Below are positions 7,635 through 15,210 of a stretch of 64,000 bases of DNA, one piece after another. The stretch lies in assembly GCA_902765395.1 (NCBI GenBank), contig CACWZP010000010.1, positions 50,997 through 114,996 on the forward strand. The letters are read 5' to 3'. Source of the stretch: an uncultured Eubacteriales bacterium (GTDB lineage: Bacteria > Bacillota > Clostridia > Christensenellales > Aristaeellaceae). The stretch's first letter is position 1. Each line of letters starts with the position of its first letter. The notes beneath the pieces are model-generated. The model was not told the DNA's origin. It ran no database searches and saw only the letters and a list, made by a program, of their open reading frames with translations. The position numbers were made by a program, and so were the translations under genes.

Positions 7635-9218
7635 TCAGATGTCCAGCAGGTCGCTGTAGGCCTTCAGCGCGCCGTCGGTGTCGTGGGCCAGCACCCGCTT
7701 GGCCAGCACCTTGCCCAGCTGCACGCCCTCCTGGTCGAAGGAGTTCACGTTCCAGATGAAGCCCTGGAACATCACCTTGTTCTCGAAGTGGCTCAGCAGC
7801 GCGCCCAGCGCCTCGGGGGTCAGCTGTTCGCCGATGATGATGGACGAGGGCCGTCCGCCGGCGAAGGCCTTGTTGGGATTGTCGTCGTCCTTGCCGCAGG
7901 CGAAGGCCATGATCTGGGCCGCCACGTTGGCGCACAGCTTCTGCTGGCTGGTGCTGCCCTGGATGTCCACGTCCATGCCCGCCTGGTTCTTCCGGAAGCC
8001 CACGAACTGCAGCGGGATGATGTCGGTGCCCTGGTGCAGCAGCTGATAGAAGCTGTGCTGGCCGTTGGTGCCAGGCTCGCCGAAGATGATCGGGCCGGTC
8101 ACGTAGTCGACGGGCTCGCCGAAGCGGTTGACGGACTTGCCGTTGGACTCCATGTCCAGCTGCTGCAGGTGCGCCGGGAAGCGGGAGAGCGCCTGGGAAT
8201 AGGGCAGCACGGCGGTGGCCGGATAGCCCAGCACGTTGCGCTCGTACACGCCGATCAGCGCGTCCAGCATGGCGGGGTTCCTGCGGATGTCCTTTTCCTT
8301 GGCGGTGGCGTCGGCCTGGGCCGCGCCGTCCAGGAATCGGGCGAACACCTCCGGCCCGAAGGCCAGGGACAGCACCACGCCGCCCACGCAGGACGTGGAG
8401 GAATAGCGGCCGCCGATGAAGTCGTCCATGAAGAAGGCGGCCAGGTAGTCGCTGGACTTGGCCAGGGGCGAGGTCTCGCTGGTGACGGCCACCATGTGCT
8501 TCGAGGCGTCCAGGCCGGCGTTCTTCAGCGCGTCCTTCACGAAGGATTCGTTGGTCAGGGTCTCCAGCGTGGTGCCGGACTTGGACACCAGCACGAACAG
8601 GGAGTGGGCCACGTCGATGCTCTTGAGCACGCTGGCGGCGTCGTCCGGGTCCACGTTGCTGATGAACCGGGCCTCCAGCTTCAGGTTGCCCGTCTGCTTC
8701 GCCCACTGCTCCAGAGCCAGGTACATGGCGCGGGGGCCCAGGTCGCTGCCGCCGATGCCAATCTGCACCACGGTGGTGAACTTCTCCCCCGCCGCGTTGG
8801 CGATCTCGCCGGCGTGCACCTTGGCGGCGAACTCGGCGGCCTTCTTCTGCTGGGCCACGTAGAACTGACGCTTGTCCATGCCGTCCACCACCACGGCCTC
8901 GCCCTGCTGGCCGCGGGTCAGCTGGTGCAGCACGCGGCGCTTTTCGCCGGTGTTGATGACCTCGCCATTGTAGAGGGCGGCATACTTGTCCGTCAGCTGG
9001 GCCTCGTCCGCCAGCGCCTGCAGGGCGGAGAGCACCTCGTCGTCCACGGCCTTGGCGGCAAAGTTATAGGCCAGGCCGCCCGCCATGGGCACGCTGTATT
9101 CGGCGACGCGGCGCGCGCCGTTCTCGCCGGACATGGCCTCGTTCAGCTTCACGCGGCCCTTGGTGGCGGCCAGCTTTTCGTAAGCGGCCAGGGTATCCAG
9201 GTTCTTCCAGGAAATCAT
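7635..9218 (-). CDS. pgi: Glucose-6-phosphate isomerase
   Basis: The enzyme interconverts glucose 6-phosphate and fructose 6-phosphate in the cytoplasm. At 527 residues it belongs to the long bacterial form. Visible landmarks are IGIGGSDLGPRAM, the phosphate-binding SKSGTTLET, FGEPGTNGQHSFYQLLHQG with the catalytic Glu/His region, and QGSTSQQKL. The ATG at 9218 is preferred over 9227 because AAAGGA is then 9-10 bases away. The gene stands alone with its own promoter, which overlaps the terminator of the operon upstream. Confidence 0.93.
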   Translation of the reverse strand: MISWKNLDTLAAYEKLAATKGRVKLNEAMSGENGARRVAEYSVPMAGGLAYNFAAKAVDDEVLSALQALADEAQLTDKYAALYNGEVINTGEKRRVLHQLTRGQQGEAVVVDGMDKRQFYVAQQKKAAEFAAKVHAGEIANAAGEKFTTVVQIGIGGSDLGPRAMYLALEQWAKQTGNLKLEARFISNVDPDDAASVLKSIDVAHSLFVLVSKSGTTLETLTNESFVKDALKNAGLDASKHMVAVTSETSPLAKSSDYLAAFFMDDFIGGRYSSTSCVGGVVLSLAFGPEVFARFLDGAAQADATAKEKDIRRNPAMLDALIGVYERNVLGYPATAVLPYSQALSRFPAHLQQLDMESNGKSVNRFGEPVDYVTGPIIFGEPGTNGQHSFYQLLHQGTDIIPLQFVGFRKNQAGMDVDIQGSTSQQKLCANVAAQIMAFACGKDDDNPNKAFAGGRPSSIIIGEQLTPEALGALLSHFENKVMFQGFIWNVNSFDQEGVQLGKVLAKRVLAHDTDGALKAYSDLLDI

Positions 9219-9256
9219 GGCAAACATCCTTTCTGTGGGTGGTTTGATATGGCAAT

Positions 9257-9286
9257 ATTATAGCGCAAAACCCCCGCCCTTGTCCA
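9257..9286 (-). promoter_or_regulatory. pgi promoter
   Basis: On the minus strand TGGACA (9281-9286) and TATAAT (9257-9262) are 18 bp apart. The -35 hexamer lies in the loop of the upstream operon's terminator hairpin. Confidence 0.65.
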
Positions 9287-9295
9287 GAGGGCGGG
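9264..9295 (-). terminator. Terminator of the binding-protein/HD-GYP operon
   Basis: On the minus strand an 8-bp perfect stem CCCGCCCT/AGGGCGGG (9273-9280 with 9288-9295) is followed by GGTTTTG. It overlaps the pgi promoter. Confidence 0.7.
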
Positions 9296-9316
9296 AGTTT
9301 AAACTGTGCGGAAGCA

Positions 9317-10507
9317 TCATTCCTCCACGGTGATGACGTCCCTTAGCAGGTAGCCGAAGGTGGGCCATGAAGTGGTTTCGTTCTCCTTGTAGCCCAGGCT
9401 CAGGTCCACGGTGTCGCTTTCGTCGGTGAGGCTCACGCCGGTGTAATCGCCCTTGAACACCTCGATGGTGCCCTTCTTCAGGCCCTCGATGGCCTTGTTC
9501 AGCTTCTCCTGGGTGCCATAGGCGGCCAGATGCTGGTTCAGCTCGGTCACCTCCACCCAGCCCTGGTCCAGGCCGGCGGAGACGTCGTTGCCGTGGACGC
9601 TGCCCTTCACGCTGCGCTCGATGCTCCTGCCCTCCAGCATGGCCTCCACCGCGCCCACCACATAGGGCGCCCAGTTCACCCGGCAGCCGATCAGCGATGT
9701 GCTCGGCGCGATGTCCATCATGCTCTGGTTGTAGGCCACGTGATAGACCCGCTTCGCGCCGGAGGCCTCCTCGCAGGCCATGGCCGGGCCGATGGTGTCC
9801 ACATGCTGGGCGATGATCACGCAGCCCTCGTCGATCAGGGCCCTGGTGGCGGCCTTCTCCTTGCTGTAGCTGCTCCAGGCGCCGGTGTAGCGCACGCGCA
9901 TCACGGCCTCCGGCGCGGCGGAGCGCACGCCCATCAGGAAGGCGGTATAGCCGGAGACGACCTCCACCGAGGGGAACGCGCCCACATAGCCCACCAGCGC
10001 CTCGTCCTTGGCCAGCAGGCCGTTGTCGATCATGTCCCGCAGCTTGAGCCCCGCGGCCAGGCCGGTGATATAGCGGCCCTGATAGATGGTGGCGTTGAAG
10101 GTGTGGTAGTTGTCGGGGCAGTCCTCATGGACGCCGGCGTTGTAGGACGTCTGGCAGAACTGCACGTCCGGGTACAGCCGCGCCGCCTCCAGGAATTGGT
10201 CGGAATAACTGTTGGTGAATATAATGTGGCAGTCGGCGCGCACCAGCTCGTGCACCGGCTCCAGCATCTCGCTCTCGGGCACATTACTGCTGACGTACAC
10301 CTCCACCCGGCCCGGGAAGCTCTTTTCCACTTCCCGTTCGGCCAGGCTGAAGTTGTAGGTGTAGGGCGTGCTCTCGTCGGTGTCATAGATGAAGCCCACC
10401 TTCAGCGCCTGCCGACCCACTTGGCCGCCATGGCCAAAGTAAATCCCGGCGACGACAGCCAGCACCAGCAGGGCCGCCACGAAAGATGTGATATTTACGC
10501 GCTTCAT
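9317..10507 (-). CDS. Membrane-anchored BMP/PnrA-type substrate-binding protein
   Basis: The 396-residue protein has an N-terminal helix (about residues 8-25) and a type 1 periplasmic-binding fold of the basic membrane protein (BMP/PnrA/Med) family. It shows LKVGFIYDTDESTPYTYNF, then IIFTNSYSDQFLEAA, ATIYQGRYITGLAAG and VGYVGAFPSVEVVSGYTAF. Family members bind nucleosides or similar small molecules. There is no lipobox cysteine after the helix, so it is probably an uncleaved membrane anchor with the domain outside the cell. Its ATG overlaps the stop of the HD-GYP sensor gene (ATGA), so the two are translationally coupled. No ABC permease or ATPase gene is nearby, which points to sensing. Confidence 0.82.
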   Translation of the reverse strand: MKRVNITSFVAALLVLAVVAGIYFGHGGQVGRQALKVGFIYDTDESTPYTYNFSLAEREVEKSFPGRVEVYVSSNVPESEMLEPVHELVRADCHIIFTNSYSDQFLEAARLYPDVQFCQTSYNAGVHEDCPDNYHTFNATIYQGRYITGLAAGLKLRDMIDNGLLAKDEALVGYVGAFPSVEVVSGYTAFLMGVRSAAPEAVMRVRYTGAWSSYSKEKAATRALIDEGCVIIAQHVDTIGPAMACEEASGAKRVYHVAYNQSMMDIAPSTSLIGCRVNWAPYVVGAVEAMLEGRSIERSVKGSVHGNDVSAGLDQGWVEVTELNQHLAAYGTQEKLNKAIEGLKKGTIEVFKGDYTGVSLTDESDTVDLSLGYKENETTSWPTFGYLLRDVITVEE

Positions 10508-13500
10508 GCCGATCCCTCCTTGGCCTCCCCGTCGTCCGTCTTCGCCGGATAGAGCGCATTCAGGTCGATCTTGCCGTCGTCGATCAGCTTCAACAGGATC
10601 TCCACGAACCGGGGATCAAACTGGGTGCCGCTGCACCGGCGCATCTCGTTCAGCACATAGTCGAAGTCCATCTGCTTGCGGTAGATGCGATTGGCAGTCA
10701 TGGCGTCGAAGGCGTCCGCCACGCCGATGATGCGGCCGTACAGCGGGATCTCCTCGCCCTTCAGCCCGTCGGGATAGCCTGTGCCGTCGTATTTCTCGTG
10801 GTGATAGCGCGCGCCGTCCACCACGTGGTCCAGCAGCGTGAAGTCCTTGAGGATCTCCGCGCCGCGGGTGACATGGCTCTTCATGACCGCGTATTCCTCG
10901 TCGGTCAGCCGCGCGGGCTTGTTGAGGATGGCGTCGGGGATGCCGATCTTGCCAATGTCATGCAAAAGCGCGGTGCGGCGCAGGTTCTCGCACTCCTCCT
11001 CGCTCATGCCGATCTCCCTGCCGATCAACGCCGAATACTCCGACACGCGCTTGGAATGCTGGCTGGTGCGCTCGTCCCTGGCGTCCACGGCATTGGCAAT
11101 GGCGATGATGGTCTCGTTGCCCATCTGGATCTTCTGGTTGGCGATGGCCAGTTCCCGCCGCTGGATGTCCAGCATGCGCTGCACCCGGGTGCGGGCGACG
11201 TACCAGGTGACCCAGGCCACCGCCAGCATCGGCACCAGCACCACATAGATGATGAACCACTGATTGTCGTAAATCTCCTTCTCCTTCACCAGCCGATAGT
11301 CCCGCTGTGCGAAGATCTCCGTCTGGTCGTTGTCAAACACCGCCAGATGGAAGGTGTATTCGCCGCTGGGCAGGTTGGTATAGGTGATGGTGCTCAGGCT
11401 GCTCTGGGGCAGTATGGTCCAGTCGGCATCAAAGCCCTCCAGCCAGTAGCCCACGAAGGGATCCTGGATGGTGTAGTTGATGACCTCGGGGTACATCTCG
11501 ATCTTGCTGACGCCCCGGCCAATTTCGATCAGATTGCTGCGGCCCAGGCGATGCATCGCGCCGTCCAGGCGCACGGAGCTCACCGTCATGCGGTAGGTGC
11601 TGCTGCCGGCGATGTAGCCGGCGGTGTCGATGATGTACACGCCGGTGTCGCAGGGCAGGAACAGGTCGCCGTGCTCGTCGCAGTAGTTCCAGGAATTGGC
11701 GGTCAGGGCGCTGTTCAGGCCGCTCTTGGCGTCCAGCAGCTCATAGCTCACCGCCTCACCGCCGGAGAGCAGCTCGTCCCGGTCCACCACGTAGATGCCG
11801 GCGCTGCTCATCACGAACAGGGTGTCCCGGTCCTTGGCGAACACGTCGTAGTTGTTGAAATACGGGAAGTTGTTCAGCGGGCGGATGGCCCCGTCGGCGT
11901 CCATGTAGCACAGGCCGTTGCTGGTGACGATAAACACGCCGTCCGTCTTGGGGTCGGGCACGGTGCGCAGGATGACCTCGGAAGACAGGCCGTCCTCCCG
12001 GGTGAGCATTCGCTCCACCTGGCCGTCCCGGATCACGGCGATGCCGTCGCCGTCGGTGCCTGCCAGGATGCGGCCGTCCTTCAGCTCCGTAACGGTGAGG
12101 ATCATGCTGTTGATCAAGCCGTCGGCGTAGCCCACGGTGTTCACGATCTCATGGCCCCGGATGAAGCTGACACCTGTATCGCCGCCGGCCATGATGGTGC
12201 CGTCGGACAGCTGGGCCACCACGCGGGCGCGGTTGCCGAAGCCGCCGTTTTCGCTGTTGTACCAGTGCTGGGCGCCGTCCGGCTCCACCTCCAAAAGGCC
12301 GCTTCCGTAGGTGCAGACCCAAAGGTGGTCGCTGTCGTCCACCAGCATGCACCGGATGCGCTTGCCGTCCAGCTGCTCGGTCAGTTCACTGTGGACGCGC
12401 CGCTTGCAGGCCTCGTCCACCACGTCCAGGCCCTTGTCGGTGCCGAAGTAGAACTCGCCCTGCCACTTCACCACCGTGTTCACCACGCGGCTGTCCATGC
12501 CCACTGTGCTGTAAACGTCCTTGAAGGCCGATGGCGCCATGCGCAGCAGGCCCAGGCGTGAGGACGTGAACCAGAGGTTGCCCTGGTAGTCGATGAGCAT
12601 GTTGTCGATGGAGTTGTTGAAATCGTTGGTGTTGATGGGCTCGAAGTCGTCTTCCCTGGTGATGTATCCCACGCCGTTGTCCGCGGAGATGAACAGCTCG
12701 CCGTTTTCCAGGTAGTACAGGTCGTTGAGGTTCTTGAGTCCTTCGCAGTCGCGAATGGTCTTCTGGTCGAAGCGGTCCTCGTTCACCTCGAACACGTAGA
12801 TGTGGTTGGTGGAGGTGCCCGCCAGCAGCACGCCATCCTCGTCGAAGCAAACGCTGTTGAACAGCTCCGCGCCATCGGGCAGCTTCAGGGAGCTGACGAT
12901 CTGGCCCTTCTTCATCAGGAACAGCCGGCCGTCGGAGGTGATGGCCGCCACGTGGCCGGCCTCGTCCGCCGCCAGCTTGTCGCAGTAGTTGATCTCCCAC
13001 AGGGTATTCACGGTCTTCAGGCCGTTGCTCAGCGTCAGCACCTGCAGGCTGCCGGTGGTGCCCACGTAGTAATAGCCGTCGCTGCCCTGCACGATGGCGC
13101 GCACGGAGTTGGACGGCAAGCCCCGGGACTGGTCCACCACGTTGGAGATCTCCTCGTTGATGCAGATGGACAGGCCGTTGTCGTTGGTACCGATCCAGAG
13201 GCGGCCTTCCTCATCCACGAACAGGCAGTTCACGTTGCGCACGGACCCATAGTCGTCCATCCAGCGGAACTCCCGGCCATTGTAGCGGTACAGGCCGGCG
13301 TAGGTGCCGATCCAGAGGATGCCGTCGCTGGTCTGGGCGATGTCGTTGGCCTCGCCGCAGGGCAGGCCGTTGTGGCTGGTGTAGATGGTCTGCACGTAGT
13401 CGTTGTAGTCGGTCCGGGCCTCGGCATTCTCGGCCCGGGCGACGGGCAGCGTCAGGCACCCGCCGCACAGCGCCAGCGCCAGTATCAGCGCCGCGGCGGC

Positions 13501-14094
13501 CTTTACGGCGCCATTGTTCCCGTCCTCCGCTCCCCCGTCGCCGCTCTTGCGGCCCCGGACGGCGTGCAGCAGGCGCAGGCACACGCCAAACACCACCAGC
13601 GTCAGCACCTTGTCAGCGAAATCCAGATAGAACTGGCCCATGACCTGGCACAGCAGTGCCGGTGCGCCCCGCTCCCGCAGGTAGCCGATCACGCCGTCGC
13701 CCCAGAGGTTGCCGGTGCTGCCGCCGTAGAAGATGATGTTCAGCGGCACGGACACCACCACCGCCGTGAGCGTCGTCGTGGCCGCCACCGACATGGTACC
13801 GAACAGGGTCGTCAGCTTGCGCCTGCGCGCGCCGATACCCACGATGACGCCCAGCACCGCGCCGGTGATGGCATAGATCGCGGACACGTTGTTCATCATG
13901 GCAAACATCGCGCTGCCCGCCACGCCCACTATGGCGCCGCACACCGGCCCGCCGGCATAGGCGCACAGCACCGTGCCGAAGGAATCCAGCCACAGAGGCA
14001 GCTCCAGCCGCGCAGCCAGCATCCTCCCCGCGATGTTGATCAATATGCTCAGGGCGACAAACAGCCCGATCTGCCACGTCTTCCAACGCTTCAT
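10504..14094 (-). CDS. Giant sensor: ECF-S-like membrane domain, beta-propeller, Y_Y_Y, HD-GYP
   Basis: The 1196-residue protein starts with a multi-helix membrane domain (about 1-185) resembling ECF-transporter substrate-specific components. A further hydrophobic segment (about 195-220) follows. A long extracellular region (about 225-750) contains Reg_prop-type beta-propeller repeats of the pattern D-G-x-L-W-I-G-T with NGLPCGEANDI-type turns. A Y_Y_Y domain (about 800-905), one membrane helix and a cytoplasmic HD-GYP domain complete it. HD-GYP residues are intact: HD at 1045-1046, the HH pair in RYHHEKYDG, and GYP near 1106. It probably degrades c-di-GMP in response to an external ligand. 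It lies between two orphan binding-protein genes in one operon. Confidence 0.82.
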   Translation of the reverse strand: MKRWKTWQIGLFVALSILINIAGRMLAARLELPLWLDSFGTVLCAYAGGPVCGAIVGVAGSAMFAMMNNVSAIYAITGAVLGVIVGIGARRRKLTTLFGTMSVAATTTLTAVVVSVPLNIIFYGGSTGNLWGDGVIGYLRERGAPALLCQVMGQFYLDFADKVLTLVVFGVCLRLLHAVRGRKSGDGGAEDGNNGAVKAAAALILALALCGGCLTLPVARAENAEARTDYNDYVQTIYTSHNGLPCGEANDIAQTSDGILWIGTYAGLYRYNGREFRWMDDYGSVRNVNCLFVDEEGRLWIGTNDNGLSICINEEISNVVDQSRGLPSNSVRAIVQGSDGYYYVGTTGSLQVLTLSNGLKTVNTLWEINYCDKLAADEAGHVAAITSDGRLFLMKKGQIVSSLKLPDGAELFNSVCFDEDGVLLAGTSTNHIYVFEVNEDRFDQKTIRDCEGLKNLNDLYYLENGELFISADNGVGYITREDDFEPINTNDFNNSIDNMLIDYQGNLWFTSSRLGLLRMAPSAFKDVYSTVGMDSRVVNTVVKWQGEFYFGTDKGLDVVDEACKRRVHSELTEQLDGKRIRCMLVDDSDHLWVCTYGSGLLEVEPDGAQHWYNSENGGFGNRARVVAQLSDGTIMAGGDTGVSFIRGHEIVNTVGYADGLINSMILTVTELKDGRILAGTDGDGIAVIRDGQVERMLTREDGLSSEVILRTVPDPKTDGVFIVTSNGLCYMDADGAIRPLNNFPYFNNYDVFAKDRDTLFVMSSAGIYVVDRDELLSGGEAVSYELLDAKSGLNSALTANSWNYCDEHGDLFLPCDTGVYIIDTAGYIAGSSTYRMTVSSVRLDGAMHRLGRSNLIEIGRGVSKIEMYPEVINYTIQDPFVGYWLEGFDADWTILPQSSLSTITYTNLPSGEYTFHLAVFDNDQTEIFAQRDYRLVKEKEIYDNQWFIIYVVLVPMLAVAWVTWYVARTRVQRMLDIQRRELAIANQKIQMGNETIIAIANAVDARDERTSQHSKRVSEYSALIGREIGMSEEECENLRRTALLHDIGKIGIPDAILNKPARLTDEEYAVMKSHVTRGAEILKDFTLLDHVVDGARYHHEKYDGTGYPDGLKGEEIPLYGRIIGVADAFDAMTANRIYRKQMDFDYVLNEMRRCSGTQFDPRFVEILLKLIDDGKIDLNALYPAKTDDGEAKEGSA

Positions 14095-14130
14095 TGCCGT
14101 TCCACTCCCCCCCCTTGACTCCCCTGATCC

Positions 14131-15060
14131 TTACATGCCCAGCTCGGCGGCCAGCGCCGCGTACTCCTCGAACCAGGCGCGGTACTGGCCCTCGGCCAGC
14201 AGCCCGTCGATCACGCCGTTGACGAAGTACATCAGCTGGAACTCGCCCTTGCGGCCCGCCACGCGGTCGCCGTCATATTCCTCCTCCAGCGTGTAGCGCT
14301 GATCCAGCAGCAGCGCAAGGCCGCTGTCCGGGTTGTTGGCGATATAGCCCTGCGCGGGCTCCACGTCCACCATGGCAGCGTCGGCCTCGCCGGAGGACAC
14401 CGCGTCGTAGACCTCCTGCTGGGTGGACAGCCGGCGGAACTCGTGATAGTCCATCACGTTCCTGGCCATCAGCAGCTCCTGCAGGGAGCCGCTCTGGGCC
14501 ACGATGTCGCGCCCGGCCAGATCCCCCGCGCCGGCAATGGTTCCGGCGTCCGCGGCGCGGATCAGCAGCGCGCCGCCCGCCCTCTCATCGGCAAAGTAAT
14601 AGCCCTTGGAAAGCTCCGCGATGGCGGCGCGGCCCGGCGTGAACGCCAGGGCGGAGATCGCCAGGTCGCAGCGCTCCTCGTCCACGGCGGTCAGCACCTC
14701 CGTGAACTCCATCGGCACGATCTCAAGCTCCACGCCCATGGCCTTCGCGATGGCCCGGGCCAGCTCCATGTCCGCGCCTACATACTGTTCCTGCCCCTCC
14801 CGGGACGGGTCGATGAACTCCTGGGGCGGGTAGTAGGGCTCGGTGGCCACGCGCAGCACGCCCCGGTCGCGGATGTCCGCCAGCACGCCCTCGGCGTTCT
14901 CGGGAATACCGGCGCTCACGTCCATGGAGCCGTCCACGAAATTCATGGCATTTTCCACATATACCGTCTCCCCGGCGTCCGCCTCCTCCGCCAGCGCCGC
15001 CATCGGCAGCGCCAGCGCGATCAGCAGCGCCAGAACCATCGTGCAAGTATTCCGTCTCAT
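14131..15060 (-). CDS. Secreted amino-acid-type substrate-binding protein (SBP_bac_3)
   Basis: The 309-residue protein has a signal peptide ending near ALAEEADA and no lipobox. The mature part follows the SBP_bac_3 fold: RGVLRVATEPYYPPQEF, then VGADMELARAIAKAMGVELE, CDLAISALAFTPGRA and a DAAMVDVEPAQGYI hinge region. Relatives deliver polar amino acids to ABC permeases or serve as sensor domains. The ATG at 15060 is used because GAGAGG lies 5 bases upstream. It is the first gene of the operon, 36 bases before the giant HD-GYP sensor, and no permease is encoded nearby. Confidence 0.85.
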   Translation of the reverse strand: MRRNTCTMVLALLIALALPMAALAEEADAGETVYVENAMNFVDGSMDVSAGIPENAEGVLADIRDRGVLRVATEPYYPPQEFIDPSREGQEQYVGADMELARAIAKAMGVELEIVPMEFTEVLTAVDEERCDLAISALAFTPGRAAIAELSKGYYFADERAGGALLIRAADAGTIAGAGDLAGRDIVAQSGSLQELLMARNVMDYHEFRRLSTQQEVYDAVSSGEADAAMVDVEPAQGYIANNPDSGLALLLDQRYTLEEEYDGDRVAGRKGEFQLMYFVNGVIDGLLAEGQYRAWFEEYAALAAELGM

Positions 15061-15119
15061 AAGCACCTCTCGGCCGTAGGGTCGATCGTCCTTCTTAACC
15101 TATACTTTTTCTAATTTAC

Positions 15120-15149
15120 ATTATAACCGATCTGACGTGTGCCAGTCAA
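15120..15149 (-). promoter_or_regulatory. Promoter of the binding-protein/HD-GYP operon
   Basis: TTGACT (15144-15149) and TATAAT (15120-15125) on the minus strand are separated by 18 bp. The leader to the ATG at 15060 is about 50 bases and shows no obvious riboswitch. Confidence 0.75.
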
Positions 15150-15163
15150 TATCCCGGTGAGAA

Positions 15164-15198
15164 AACAGAGCGGCGGAGGCGCGATGGCCCCCGCCGCG
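15164..15198 (-). terminator. Terminator after pepF
   Basis: On the minus strand GCGGCGGGGG (15189-15198) pairs with CCTCCGCCGC (15170-15179), with one internal mismatch, followed by TCTGTTTTCTC. Confidence 0.5.
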
Positions 15199-15210
15199 AA
15201 GCGCGGTTTC

